DNA of 64,000 bases, from assembly GCA_049965815.1 (NCBI GenBank), contig JBMFVV010000001.1, positions 1 through 64,000 of the forward strand. The letters run 5' to 3'. The notes under the pieces were generated by a model that saw only the letters and a program-made list of their open reading frames with translations, was not told the DNA's origin and searched no databases. This document shows positions 35,592 through 45,094 of the stretch, piece after piece. Position numbers and translations under genes: made by a program. This stretch comes from GCA-001856825 sp049965815 (lineage in GTDB: Archaea; Thermoplasmatota; Thermoplasmata; Thermoplasmatales; GCA-001856825). Every line of letters starts with the position of its first letter. Within the stretch, counting starts at the first letter, position 1.

Positions 35592-36530
35592 GTGAAGAGC
35601 AAAAAAATTCTAGTCACAGGAGCAGCAGGTTTCATCGGTTCTAACTTAGTTGAGTCACTGATAAAGGACAATTATGTAATTGGGGTGGACAATCTTTCAT
35701 CAGGCAGGAAAGAGAATATAGAGGGGTTTCTGGATTCAAAGAATTTTGTTTTCAAGAAGATTGATGTCAAGGATACAGATTCACTGAAGAAAGAAATGGA
35801 TGGGGTGCAGATCGTGTTCCACCTGAGTGCCAACGCTGATGTGAGGAAGGGGTTCAGCGATTCTGGCGTGGACTTCAGGGAGAACGTCCAGGCAACTGTT
35901 TCTGTCCTTGAAGCAATGCGTGCGAAGGACGTGAGTGACATTATCTTCTCCTCTACGAGTGCAGTCTACGGCAATGCTGCCATCATTCCCACACCAGAAC
36001 TGTACGGCCCCCTGATGCCCATATCGCATTACGGAGCTTCCAAGCTAGCTGCCGAGGCATTTATTTTTAGCTTCTCAAGCAACTACGGATTCAGATCGTC
36101 AGTTTTCAGGTTTGCAAATGTTGTAGGAAGAAGGGGAACTCACGGTGCAATAGCAGATTTCATCAGCAAGCTGAAAAAGGATGGGACTGTTCTGGATGTG
36201 CTTGGAGACGGAACACAGAAGAAATCTTACATATATGTGGACGACTGTGTCAATGGAATGATACTCCTTCATGGAAAGGAAGATGGACTGTTCAACCTCG
36301 GTACAAGGGGGAGGACATCAGTGAGGGAGATTGCAGAAATGACAGTGGAGAGATATTCTCCGGGTGCTAAGATAAATTACGTTGGTGGACCAGGAGGGGC
36401 AGGCTGGGTTGGGGACGTCAAGTACGCGGGCCTGGACATTACAAAGGCACAGAGGAATGGGTGGGAGTACATGATTGACAGCAATGACGCCGTAAGAAAG
36501 GCAATAGAAGACGCAGGGGTCAATGCATGA
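35592..36530 (+). CDS. NAD-dependent sugar epimerase (UDP-glucose 4-epimerase type)
   Basis: 312 residues from GTG 35592, placed 26 nt after a TATA box; the frame extends to 35532 without a matching promoter. Extended short-chain dehydrogenase: ILVTGAAGFIGSNLVESL binds NAD, SSTSAVYG holds the Ser and YGASKLAAE the Tyr-x3-Lys pair. Later segments VFRFANVVG and LGDGTQKKSYIYVDD are typical. It probably supplies galactose-type nucleotide sugars for glycolipids or N-glycans; exact substrate unknown. It overlaps the next gene by 4 nt. Confidence 0.92.
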   Translation: MKSKKILVTGAAGFIGSNLVESLIKDNYVIGVDNLSSGRKENIEGFLDSKNFVFKKIDVKDTDSLKKEMDGVQIVFHLSANADVRKGFSDSGVDFRENVQATVSVLEAMRAKDVSDIIFSSTSAVYGNAAIIPTPELYGPLMPISHYGASKLAAEAFIFSFSSNYGFRSSVFRFANVVGRRGTHGAIADFISKLKKDGTVLDVLGDGTQKKSYIYVDDCVNGMILLHGKEDGLFNLGTRGRTSVREIAEMTVERYSPGAKINYVGGPGGAGWVGDVKYAGLDITKAQRNGWEYMIDSNDAVRKAIEDAGVNA

Positions 36531-37327
36531 AGGTCCCGACGTTTGTATCATCACTTGACAACATCATGAAGGGTGGTATACCTGAGGGAAGTTCTGTCCT
36601 TCTTCTTGGGGAACCAGGGGCGGGGAACTTCGAATTCTCAATGACATCAGCTGCCAATCTCGCGAGAGCACTGGATGGAAAGGTACCAAGGGGCCTGGAG
36701 GATTACGAGGTCAAATTCCCATCAGGCATACTTTACGTCACTTTCTCCAAGCCGGGAGATGAAATCATGCGGATACTTTCGCTGTCTCTGGAAGAAAGTC
36801 TTGCGTCAAGCCTGAGGAAGAGGATATCAATCCTAGATTTCTCCAGACTCTACTATTCCCAGACACAGGTGCCTTCTTCATGGATAGGTGGCAGCACAAT
36901 AAGGGACAGGGAAAACATCGTTTCGTCTTTCATAAAGGAGATTGAGAAGGCCGGAAAGGACAAGCTCATAATAATAGACTCCTTTACAGACCTTGTTACG
37001 AGCAAGTACATTGATGAGAAGACCCTATTTGACATATCAAGGGGGCTCTCCAGGGCCAGTAAGATGTGGAATTCCATTGTATACGCACTCATGACATCAG
37101 GCATCGTAGAAAGGAGGGCTGAAAACATACTGATGGAAATATTCGATGGCACACTGCTATTCGAGTGGAACACAACTGAGAATTCAAGCAAGCGCAAGAG
37201 ATACATGACTATCCCAAGGTTCACTGGCGTCCTTCCCGTAATAGAGAGGGAGAAGATAGAGAGGTTTGACACTGAGTTTGACTACAAGACTGGCATGATT
37301 GTACTGAATACAACGAAGGTGAAATGA
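36527..37327 (+). CDS. RecA/KaiC-like protein with degenerate Walker A
   Basis: 266 residues with a KaiC-type core: SLDNIMKGGIPEGSSVLLLGEPGAG opens the domain. The Walker A at residues 28-35 reads GEPGAGNF, so the Lys and Thr of GKT are replaced by Asn34 and Phe35. A Walker B-like KLIIIDSFTDL follows. Similar GEPGAG-N-EF proteins are known in haloarchaea. It is likely a non-hydrolysing or weakly binding partner. It lies between the epimerase (4-nt overlap) and an intact KaiC-like ATPase (4-nt overlap). Confidence 0.85.
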   Translation: MKVPTFVSSLDNIMKGGIPEGSSVLLLGEPGAGNFEFSMTSAANLARALDGKVPRGLEDYEVKFPSGILYVTFSKPGDEIMRILSLSLEESLASSLRKRISILDFSRLYYSQTQVPSSWIGGSTIRDRENIVSSFIKEIEKAGKDKLIIIDSFTDLVTSKYIDEKTLFDISRGLSRASKMWNSIVYALMTSGIVERRAENILMEIFDGTLLFEWNTTENSSKRKRYMTIPRFTGVLPVIEREKIERFDTEFDYKTGMIVLNTTKVK

Positions 37328-38019
37328 TGGAGAATGTTGATACGGGAGTAGATGGACTTAACACGATGCTTGGAGGGGGAATTCCGGAGGGGAGTTCAAC
37401 ACTTGTCCTGGGAAGTTATGGAGCGGGAAAAACAACGATGGGTATACACTTCGCCTACAGGGGGGCATCTAAGGGCGAAAACGTGGTCTACTTCACTTTA
37501 GAGGAAAGGAAGGAGAGCATAATCCTTGCATCTAAATCGTACAACATGGACTTCACTCCTTATCTTGACAAGAATCTATTCCTGCTGAATCCAGATACGA
37601 TAGAATTTGTAGAAATGCTGAAAACAGAAGGCAATTTCAGGTCCAGCATAGAGTCGCTCAGACCCAAGAGAATTGTAATAGACAGCATCTCCCTGATCCT
37701 GATGGTCGCAGAGAATGACGTTCTGAGGAGGAATGTGATCATCAACCTATCGAACGCCCTAAGGGATATGAAGGTCACATCCCTTCTGCTGGCTGAATCA
37801 AACGTCTCTTCCCCCTATTCAAGCAGGGATGGTCTTGCAGAATTTGTCTCAGATGGAGTGATATCGCTACAGAACAAGTATGACGACAGCATCGGGTCAA
37901 CAACCAGCATAATAAGGGTCCTAAAAATGAGGCTCACAAACCACGACAGGAAGGCCAGGCCCTACAGCATTGGATCGAACGGACTCGAAATACTGGCAAA
38001 ATCAGAACTGTTCCAGTGA
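37324..38019 (+). CDS. KaiC/RadA-like ATPase
   Basis: 231 residues. An intact Walker A GSYGAGKT is at residues 30-37 and Walker B is RIVIDSISLIL. The opening DGLNTMLGGGIPEGSSTLVLG is typical for single-domain KaiC-like ATPases, which usually take part in regulation or signalling. Its close similarity in layout to the degenerate gene just upstream suggests a duplicated, now unequal pair. Its stop lies 5 nt from the convergent alaX stop. Confidence 0.9.
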   Translation: MMENVDTGVDGLNTMLGGGIPEGSSTLVLGSYGAGKTTMGIHFAYRGASKGENVVYFTLEERKESIILASKSYNMDFTPYLDKNLFLLNPDTIEFVEMLKTEGNFRSSIESLRPKRIVIDSISLILMVAENDVLRRNVIINLSNALRDMKVTSLLLAESNVSSPYSSRDGLAEFVSDGVISLQNKYDDSIGSTTSIIRVLKMRLTNHDRKARPYSIGSNGLEILAKSELFQ

Positions 38020-38024
38020 AATGT

Positions 38025-38714
38025 TCAGAAAAGTCCAAACTCTATCTTATTACCCGGGGACCTGATCCAGTAGTCCCCTATCTCTGTGGTGTTTTTAACG
38101 TGAGTTCCCGCACAGGCACATACGTCAAGGCCCTCAATCTCCACCACCGAAACTTCATCAATTGATTTTGGAAGCTTGTCGAGGTTGCATCTTGCCATGA
38201 GCTTCGGGTCCAGTTCATTCCGCTTCACAAAGTACCTCGTCAATCCGCGTGCCGTCTTATTTATGTTGTATGCCTCGTCGGCCATCACCATATTTTCAGA
38301 ATCGCTCTCTATATATCCATAAGCTGGAAAGACCTCCGTAACCAGAGATCTGTATCCGCTACTGAACATCACTGCAGAGATGGCGTGCTGGAGCGTGTGC
38401 ATCTTCATGATCTTGTACCTCCTCTCCCAATCCAGCACGAGCTTTCCACTACCAATGTCCATTTCGGTATTGGAAAGGTGAAGAACGTTCTTTCCCTTCT
38501 TCTTCACGTTGTAAATTGGTATCTTCACATCCCCGGAAATAAGCATACCCCTGTCACCCGGTTGACCGCCTCCTTGGTAGTGCATTATTGTTTTGTCAAG
38601 GATGTAGCCACCGCTATCGTATCCGAGGACTTTTACGTCAGTTTCCTTTACGTATGATCCTTCGATTCCCTGGAGGTAGACTAATTGCCCTCCATCACTC
38701 AATAAATGTTTCAC
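38025..38714 (-). CDS. alaX: Alanyl-tRNA editing protein AlaX
   Basis: Removes Ser (or Gly) wrongly attached to tRNA-Ala. 229 residues, the size of AlaX-M/L forms. HTLQH (residues 106-110) and CACAGTH with its Cys and His form the zinc site. The N-terminal part has a YQGGGQPGDRG glycine loop that is standard for the family. The start is GTG 38714 or a TTG 12 nt later after GGTGA. It overlaps the upstream gene by 20 nt. Confidence 0.92.
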   Translation of the reverse strand: MKHLLSDGGQLVYLQGIEGSYVKETDVKVLGYDSGGYILDKTIMHYQGGGQPGDRGMLISGDVKIPIYNVKKKGKNVLHLSNTEMDIGSGKLVLDWERRYKIMKMHTLQHAISAVMFSSGYRSLVTEVFPAYGYIESDSENMVMADEAYNINKTARGLTRYFVKRNELDPKLMARCNLDKLPKSIDEVSVVEIEGLDVCACAGTHVKNTTEIGDYWIRSPGNKIEFGLF

Positions 38715-39300
38715 CTTTCTTGTAGTTGCTCTTGATATCGTCTATTATAAGGTCCCTGTTTCTTCTCAATTGGCTCTCGTACCATTTTGATATCACATTC
38801 AACAGCACTTCCTCAAGCTCCTCTATCTTTGCCGCTTTCATTGGAGATTCATAGAGGATGTACTGTGTGAAGTACCTGTGCCAGCCCGTGTACCTATCGT
38901 ATTTCTCTCCCTCAGAAAACTCGAAGAGCGCCGATATGCTTTCGTTCTCTTCCTTCTTGTAGATGATTTTGAGAGCGTCCCCAATCCTCTCAACTTCCCC
39001 GGCTGTATCCTTGAATGATATGTTACTTACATTCTCAAAGAAGAAGTCATTGCTCAGCTGGAATTTTTCCGGGTAACTTGTGAATTCCAGCCACTTGTTT
39101 GGAGGTGGATCTATGGTGAAATGTATGTTCTGTTTGTTGAATCTTACCCAGGTCTGCCACAAATCCGTCAGGATCCTCTTGTTCATTTCTGATTTCTTAC
39201 CTGTAGTGAGAGAACTTTCCTTCATTACTTCTTTCTCCTTCTTGGTGAGTTGCTCATCGAGCTTAGAAAACCAGTCCTTAGGTTGCTCTGTTGCCGGCAT
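38695..39300 (-). CDS. Hypothetical cytoplasmic protein
   Basis: 201 residues, charged, mixed helix and strand, with no membrane segment or recognisable motif. Aromatic-rich stretches (WQTWVRFNKQNIHF, YTGWHRYFTQYILYES) sit in the middle and a helical basic tail at the end. A TTATTTAATAC box near 39316-39326 precedes the ATG by about 20 nt. The 20-nt overlap with alaX indicates one transcript; a link to tRNA quality control is only contextual. Confidence 0.7.
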   Translation of the reverse strand: MPATEQPKDWFSKLDEQLTKKEKEVMKESSLTTGKKSEMNKRILTDLWQTWVRFNKQNIHFTIDPPPNKWLEFTSYPEKFQLSNDFFFENVSNISFKDTAGEVERIGDALKIIYKKEENESISALFEFSEGEKYDRYTGWHRYFTQYILYESPMKAAKIEELEEVLLNVISKWYESQLRRNRDLIIDDIKSNYKKGETFIE

Positions 39301-39624
39301 TTATATCGGAAGAGTATTAAATAAGAAATATTAAACCTTTGAGCTAAATTGAGATGTACAGGCAATATCATTGATAATATCCCAATAGAGCTAAAGAATG
39401 AGACTGTGCGCAGGTGATCCCAGAACCACGGAAAGCAGGTTCAGAAAGAAACTGTTGCTAAGAACAGGCATTATAGCCAATAACTCTCTAGCTCAACACC
39501 CGATACCTTGATCAAGGGAAAGAAAAAGAAGAGTTCATTAAGCAGGGATTGTTCAGCTAGATTTCTTCACATTAGCACAGGTAGAATTGGCTATTCCACA
39601 GTGAATCTCTAACTCACCTCCCAT
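39301..39624. other. Intergenic, no gene seen
   Basis: It holds the TATA-like box of the gene to the left (39316-39326, minus) and otherwise short open frames with many stops. I see no RNA gene, repeat or conserved motif. Confidence 0.5.
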
Positions 39625-40194
39625 TCATATAAACGACCTGGCACCATAAAAGAACATGATACCGGCGAAAATGATGAGTATGATGAAGGAAAAAATCCTC
39701 AAGAATGGCGAATACCTGCTCCCGACCCTGTTCATTGCGTATGGAAAGAGGATGATCCAGGTCAGTAGTCCAAAGAAGAATCCTCCAACTGAGAGGAGCG
39801 TCATTCTCTCGATGAGGAATAGACCGACGGTTATCCACCAGATTATCTGGAAAGGATTGGTGATTCCCATCGACAATCCAACAAAGTAGTTCCCTTTTGG
39901 TGTCTTCGATGGCATCCTGGACCGGATTACGGAAATTGAGAGGTATATCATTATAAAACCTCCAAAGATGTAAAGATACTTGAACGTCCAGTCCGGTATA
40001 ATCACCCTACCAAAGTATAATGCTATCAGGAAAATGAAATCAGCCGTCATTGCCCCAGCCCCAACACTTGAGCCGTGGAGCGTGGATTTTGAAGATTCGT
40101 TCATGATTATTGCGTTCACTGGTCCGGGAGGGGCCGCCAGCGATAGACCCAGCAGATATCCGATGAGTGGAAGGTAAATGATGTTCAAAATCAC
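39625..40194 (-). CDS. LysE/RhtB-family amino-acid exporter
   Basis: 189 residues from GTG 40194, with an ATTTAATA box (40215-40222) 24 nt upstream; the frame reaches 40266 but would add a polar tail. About six membrane segments. The first helix ends in LAAPPGPVNAIIM, the LysE-family signature, and NPFQIIWWITVG follows in the second half. It probably exports an amino acid or related small compound across the cytoplasmic membrane. The substrate is not evident and no regulator gene is adjacent. Confidence 0.88.
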   Translation of the reverse strand: MILNIIYLPLIGYLLGLSLAAPPGPVNAIIMNESSKSTLHGSSVGAGAMTADFIFLIALYFGRVIIPDWTFKYLYIFGGFIMIYLSISVIRSRMPSKTPKGNYFVGLSMGITNPFQIIWWITVGLFLIERMTLLSVGGFFFGLLTWIILFPYAMNRVGSRYSPFLRIFSFIILIIFAGIMFFYGARSFI

Positions 40195-40277
40195 TGCTTT
40201 CAATTTGCACTTTGTATTAAATGCTTGCTTCTCGGCATATGATAAATGCCAAAACTCAATGGGCACGGTCCATGATA

Positions 40278-40352
40278 TGCTCCGGCCGGGATTTGGACCC
40301 GGGTCGTCGGCTCGAAAGGCCGATATGCTTGGCCGGACTACACCACCGGAGC
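40278..40352 (-). tRNA. tRNA-Glu (anticodon TTC)
   Basis: 75 nt. Acceptor stem GCTCCGG/CCGGAGC with discriminator A, D arm GGTGTAGTCCGGCCAAGCAT, anticodon stem TCGGC/GCCGA around loop CTTTCGA (anticodon TTC), T arm CCGGGTCCAAATCCCGG. CCA is not encoded and there is no intron. Confidence 0.95.
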
Positions 40353-40596
40353 TGAACGAACGATAACATCGCTTGTTATAAATTATTAGCGTTCAAATAG
40401 GGTCCATCAATAAATTGACCTGGGTGATAAAAAGGAATATGTTACAGACAAACGCAATCGAGTTGGGGGTACAGGCGATAAAAAAAGGTCCATTTTCGCC
40501 TAATATGAATAAAAATTTAGTCAATTAAGGGATAAAAATACAACAAAATTAAAGTAATCATAATCCCTTACAAAACGGAACTCTGAGGGAATAAGA

Positions 40597-41442
40597 ATGA
40601 ATCTTACCGTTGAGCCTTATATGACAAAGAAGCCGTTTACACTAAAACTGCCTGCTTCTGTTTCGGATGCAATGCAAATAATGGCTAGCAAAGATGTAGC
40701 AGCAGTACCTGTTGTAGATCCAAAGGGAAATTACGCAGGCATAGTATCGAGAAGGGACATACTGGAACATCCAAAGGAGGATGAACTGTCACTCCTGATG
40801 AGGACTGACCTGCCAACACTCACTTCAAAGGACACACTGGACAAAGCAGTCAGTCACTTCACAAAGATACTGAGAAGGCATCTTGTCATAGTGGACAACA
40901 AGAAGATTTCCGGAATTATAACGCCGTACGATCTCCTGGATGCTGTAATATCCAAGAAAGTCGAAATTCCCATATCCAAGCTCGTTACAAGGAATGCAAT
41001 ACCACTTCATATCAGGTCCACTGCAAAGATGGTGGAGAGGGTAATCAAACTGACAAAGATCACAGCATTTCCAGTTCTGGACAATGACGGCAATCTGACT
41101 GGGCTGGTCACTGAGAGAGACCTGCTGAATGGAGCAAACCTTGATTCAAAAACTGTCTCGACCCAACTCGGAATAGGGGAAGATGATGATGCGTGGAGCT
41201 GGGAGAGTCTCAGGGACATATACACATTCTATTATACGATAAGGGACCTTGAAATACCCAACGTTGAGGTCGAGAAGATCATGGTAAAGAATCCCATATC
41301 AATTTTCGAAGGCGCATCAGCTTACGATGCAGCGAAGATCATGAAAAAGAACAAGTTCACCCAGCTTCCGGTCAGGGACGTGGATGACGAGCTCAGCGGA
41401 ATGGTTTATGACTTCGACATCATATCATCGTTGATAAAATGA
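40597..41442 (+). CDS. Four-CBS-domain protein
   Basis: 281 residues made of four CBS repeats (about 1-58, 60-118, 120-182, 222-281). Typical pieces are VAAVPVVDPKGNYAGIVSRRDIL, RRHLVIVDNKKISGIITPYDLL, ITAFPVLDNDGNLTGLVTERDLL and FTQLPVRDVDDELSGMVYDFDII. CBS pairs sense adenine nucleotides or S-adenosylmethionine. There is no attached catalytic domain, so it probably regulates a partner. It overlaps glyS by 4 nt, so an energy-sensing role for translation is possible but unproven. GGGA precedes the ATG. Confidence 0.92.
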   Translation: MNLTVEPYMTKKPFTLKLPASVSDAMQIMASKDVAAVPVVDPKGNYAGIVSRRDILEHPKEDELSLLMRTDLPTLTSKDTLDKAVSHFTKILRRHLVIVDNKKISGIITPYDLLDAVISKKVEIPISKLVTRNAIPLHIRSTAKMVERVIKLTKITAFPVLDNDGNLTGLVTERDLLNGANLDSKTVSTQLGIGEDDDAWSWESLRDIYTFYYTIRDLEIPNVEVEKIMVKNPISIFEGASAYDAAKIMKKNKFTQLPVRDVDDELSGMVYDFDIISSLIK

Positions 41443-43082
41443 AGGGAGTGGACCAGGAAGAGATTTCAAGAAGAAGAGGAATTTATTTCCAGGGATTCGG
41501 TATATACGGGGGTCTTTCAGGACTGTTCGATTTCGGTCCTTATGGCTCACGGATGAAGGACAAGATCATCCGCACCTGGAAGGAAACCATGCTCTCGGAG
41601 GGGAACATAGCTGAATTTGATGGCACAACAATCACCCATTCCCAAGTCCTGAAAGCTTCCGGCCACTACGATAGATTTTTTGATTTCTCCGTTCAATGCA
41701 AGAAGTGCGGTACAAAATATCGCGCAGACGATCTGATAGAGAAAAAGGGTGTGACGGTAATACTTGACAGAGACTGGCTCCAGAACAAGATTATAGAGCT
41801 AGGAATAAAATGCGAAAAGTGCAATGGAGACCTCGGAGAGGTGAAGATACAGAAACTGATGTTCCAGGTCGACCAGGGGGAAGGTTCAGAGCCTCTATTC
41901 CTTAGACCAGAAACTGCCCAGGGCATGTTCATTAACTTCAAGGAGTACTACAGGTTTTTCAGGGAGAAACTCCCATTTGCCATCATAACTGTAGGAAGGG
42001 GGTACAGGAATGAAATATCCCCGCGCAGGGCTCTGTACAGGCTCAGAGAATTCAACATGATGGAATGCGAGTCATTCTTTGATCCACAGAACGAAAGATG
42101 GGTGCGCGATCCAGAAGACAGCATAGCCGTCACCTTCCTTACAAATGAGGGGAAGGAGTTGAAGGCAAGTCCGAGGGAGGCTTATGAGAAGGGGATAGTG
42201 AAAAGCCACCCCATGGCGTACTTTATGGGTCTTGCACTGAGATTCTATTCTACCATCGGCATAGACTTGGGAAGGATCAGGTTCAGGCAGCACAGAAAGG
42301 AAGAACTGAGCCACTATTCTTCTGAGACGTGGGATGCGGAGTCATTGACGGACCTGGGTTGGATTGAGATTACAGGTATTGCGCACAGGGGGACGTTTGA
42401 TCTTACTAATCACATAAAGGCTTCTGGCAAGGATCTGTATGCCCAGAGGGTCATCCCAAAGAAGGAAGTCATGGAAAGGAAGAAGGAAATAAATTACCAG
42501 AAAATCAAGGCGGAATTCCCTGAAGGATCATCAAAGATCATAGCTGCAATGAAGGAAGGTGCAAAGAATGTTTCCATTGATGGAAAAAACATAGACCTTG
42601 AAAGATTCCTGATTGAGAAGGAGGAGAAGGTCGTTGTTGATAGGGAAAATTTCATTCCAGTTGTAATAGAGCCAGCTTTTGGACTGGACCGTATCATCTA
42701 CACAATCCTCGATCATAATTTATCAATAAGAGAGGATTCAGGCTATGTTTGCCTCAAAATACCATATTCAATATCTCCATACGATGCTGCAATCCTGCCA
42801 CTGATGGCCAGGGACGGTCTTGACGTGAAGGCAAACGCCATCTTTGAAGACCTGCTGAAGCAGAAATTTTCCGTCCTCTATGACGACTCCGGATCCATCG
42901 GGAAGAGGTATTCAAGGTACGATGAGGTGGGCATTCTATACTGCATCACCATCGATTACGACACCCTGAAGAACGGCGAAGTGACTATAAGGCACAGAGA
43001 TACCAGGGAACAGATCCGGATTAAGATTGGGGACATCCCTGATTACCTGGGAAGAAACCCATGGAATGGGAAACTGAGCTAG
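41439..43082 (+). CDS. glyS: Glycyl-tRNA synthetase (archaeal/eukaryotic alpha2 type)
   Basis: 547 residues, class II. It starts with RRGIYFQGFGIYGGLSGLFDFGPYG, typical for the family. A zinc-like insertion has CKKCGTKY and CEKCNGD. Class II motif 2 is FAIITVGRGYRNEISPRRALYRLREF, and motif 3 includes PAFGLDRIIY. The anticodon-binding domain near the C-terminus has LPLMARDGL and YDDSGSIGKRYSRYDEVG. ATGA overlap with the CBS gene; the next gene overlaps its end by 22 nt. Confidence 0.97.
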   Translation: MKGVDQEEISRRRGIYFQGFGIYGGLSGLFDFGPYGSRMKDKIIRTWKETMLSEGNIAEFDGTTITHSQVLKASGHYDRFFDFSVQCKKCGTKYRADDLIEKKGVTVILDRDWLQNKIIELGIKCEKCNGDLGEVKIQKLMFQVDQGEGSEPLFLRPETAQGMFINFKEYYRFFREKLPFAIITVGRGYRNEISPRRALYRLREFNMMECESFFDPQNERWVRDPEDSIAVTFLTNEGKELKASPREAYEKGIVKSHPMAYFMGLALRFYSTIGIDLGRIRFRQHRKEELSHYSSETWDAESLTDLGWIEITGIAHRGTFDLTNHIKASGKDLYAQRVIPKKEVMERKKEINYQKIKAEFPEGSSKIIAAMKEGAKNVSIDGKNIDLERFLIEKEEKVVVDRENFIPVVIEPAFGLDRIIYTILDHNLSIREDSGYVCLKIPYSISPYDAAILPLMARDGLDVKANAIFEDLLKQKFSVLYDDSGSIGKRYSRYDEVGILYCITIDYDTLKNGEVTIRHRDTREQIRIKIGDIPDYLGRNPWNGKLS

Positions 43083-43807
43083 AAGGTGCCCTTGAGAAGG
43101 CTATCCAGGAAATCCCGGATAGCATAGGCATTCTGTTTTCTGGGGGACTTGACAGCTCATTCATAGCATTCCTTGCGAAGAATCAAGGAAAAAAAGTGAA
43201 CTTGTATTCTGCCGGCACGTCACATTCCCATGACAAGGACTGGACACAGAAGGCTGCCGGGATGCTCGGTCTGCAACTTGAATTTTATGAGAAGAACGAT
43301 GAGGACATTATAAAAGGGTTGTCTGCAGTAAAGGCACTGACAGGGGAGACATCACCTATGCTGCTGCTCATAGAACTTCCCCTGTATTTCATCACTAAAC
43401 AGTCAGATTGCCCGGTAATGGCCACAGGACAGGGGGCAGATGAGTTGTTCCTCGGTTACAAAAAATATGAAAGTGAGGATACATCAAAAAACGACCTAAA
43501 AAGGGTAGTTGAATATGTGGTTCCTATGGAAATGAAGATAGCAGAATCAAACGGCAAGAAGCTATTCTATCCATATCTGAATGAATATGTCATAGAAGTG
43601 GCCCACAAGATACCTTTTGAAGAACTCGTGCATGACGGTGAGAGAAAAATTGCATTGCGTCGCGTGGCTTCCCGGCTGCTGCTCAACGACAAAATAGCCT
43701 GGAAGCAGAAAAAGGCCTCCCAGTACTCATCAGGTTTCAGGGACGCAGTAGCCAGAATGGCTAAGAAGAGCAACAGGACTGTTCACGAGTTGATCAGTGA
43801 GCTGTAG
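43061..43807 (+). CDS. Stand-alone asparagine-synthase-type PP-loop ATPase
   Basis: 248 residues. The PP-loop is GILFSGGLDSS near residue 24; ATGQGADELFLGYKKYE is the asparagine-synthase signature and a late basic KIAWKQKKASQYSSGF completes the domain. The glutaminase domain found in AsnB is absent, so ammonia would come from elsewhere, or another substrate is activated. It overlaps glyS by 22 nt and the opposite-strand amidohydrolase by 25 nt. Confidence 0.87.
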   Translation: MEWETELEGALEKAIQEIPDSIGILFSGGLDSSFIAFLAKNQGKKVNLYSAGTSHSHDKDWTQKAAGMLGLQLEFYEKNDEDIIKGLSAVKALTGETSPMLLLIELPLYFITKQSDCPVMATGQGADELFLGYKKYESEDTSKNDLKRVVEYVVPMEMKIAESNGKKLFYPYLNEYVIEVAHKIPFEELVHDGERKIALRRVASRLLLNDKIAWKQKKASQYSSGFRDAVARMAKKSNRTVHELISEL

Positions 43808-45066
43808 CGGTCAAATATCTCCTCATTTTTCTTCCTGATATCTTCAATATTCAGTCCCGTATATTTCCCTTGTGAATAGACGATTTTTCCATTCACTATG
43901 GTATGCTCAACATCGTTGCCGCATGAGGAATAAATCAGGATCCTCTCTGCATTATCCCTTCTCAGCGGTATCTGAGTCACTTCTCCACCCACGACCACGA
44001 TATCGGCTAGAGCGCCCTCCCTAAGTACGCCTGCATTCTTACCGAGCACCTTCCATGGATTCTTTGTCATGAAGTCTATGACCTGTTGCGGTGGAAGAAC
44101 GGAACCCTCTTCCCTGTAGTTCTTCTGTAGAAGAGAGGAGAGTTTAGCATTCTCCAGCATATCCAGTGAATTGCCCGTTGCAGCCGAGTCAGTTCCCAGC
44201 GTCAGATTGACCCCATGCTGGATCATCTCAATCACAGGTGCAAAATTCCCGTTGGCAAGTTTCATGTTGCTTACGGGGTTGTTCACTGCCGTCATACCAT
44301 TTTTCCCCATTATCTTTATCTCGTTCAATGTGACGTAAATGGTGTGGGCTGCTATGAGCCTGTTGCTCAGGAACCCGAGACCATCCAGGTATTCCACCGG
44401 TCTCTTTTTCTCCTTCTTCACTATGTCGTAGACCTCCCTCCTATTCTCGCTCAGGTGAATGGTGTATGGAAGATCGTACCTGTCAGCCAGATCCTTTGAT
44501 GCTATCAGATCGTCCCTTTCGCAGGAATAAATGCCGTGAGGTGCAGGCAGGGGTGTCACAAGTTCGTTTCCCCTGAACTTCAGAATGAACTGCTCTGCGT
44601 TTTTCAGAGGATCACCCTTCTGGGTGGTCTGGTTCTTGTTGACGATGCTCCAGCCCAGGTAGGAACGGATGCCTACTTCCTGAGCAGCCTTGGCCACCAT
44701 ATCTTCGCCGTAGTACATATCAAGGAAGGTCGTGGTTCCCTTCCTCAGCATCTCTGCGATTCCCAGTTTGCTTCCTTGATAGAGCTCCTCGTCTGTCCTG
44801 ACAGCATCAAGTTTGAACCCTGTATCGAGGAATTTTGAGAAAGGCATGTCGTCCAGGAGTGTCCTCATGTTGGTCATTGCCACGTGGTTGTGCATATTCA
44901 CAAAACCTGGAGATACGATCCTGTTCTCGCAGTTTATGACATAGTCTGATTCCACTCTAATCCTTTCTGAAACTTGAGAGATGAGATTATCGTCAATGAA
45001 CAGGTCCATCTTCTTTGGTACGTGGTCCTCTGTGAGAAGGATACCGTTCTTCAATAGAATCTGCAT
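43783..45066 (-). CDS. mtaD: Amidohydrolase: 5-methylthioadenosine/S-adenosylhomocysteine deaminase type
   Basis: 427 residues. The metal site begins with GFVNMHNHVAMTNMRT; later APHGIYSC, YTIHLSENRREV, IAAHTIYV and LGTDSAATGNS supply the remaining His and Asp ligands. These segments, and the final ADIVVV and HTIVNGKIVY, match MTA/SAH deaminase and TrzA/AtzF-like enzymes. A role in S-adenosylmethionine by-product salvage fits the MTA-type phosphorylase at 30055. The gene is convergent with the PP-loop gene. Confidence 0.9.
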   Translation of the reverse strand: MQILLKNGILLTEDHVPKKMDLFIDDNLISQVSERIRVESDYVINCENRIVSPGFVNMHNHVAMTNMRTLLDDMPFSKFLDTGFKLDAVRTDEELYQGSKLGIAEMLRKGTTTFLDMYYGEDMVAKAAQEVGIRSYLGWSIVNKNQTTQKGDPLKNAEQFILKFRGNELVTPLPAPHGIYSCERDDLIASKDLADRYDLPYTIHLSENRREVYDIVKKEKKRPVEYLDGLGFLSNRLIAAHTIYVTLNEIKIMGKNGMTAVNNPVSNMKLANGNFAPVIEMIQHGVNLTLGTDSAATGNSLDMLENAKLSSLLQKNYREEGSVLPPQQVIDFMTKNPWKVLGKNAGVLREGALADIVVVGGEVTQIPLRRDNAERILIYSSCGNDVEHTIVNGKIVYSQGKYTGLNIEDIRKKNEEIFDRYSSLINS

Positions 45067-45094
45067 GAATTGCTATAGCCTCGTGTTATATATT

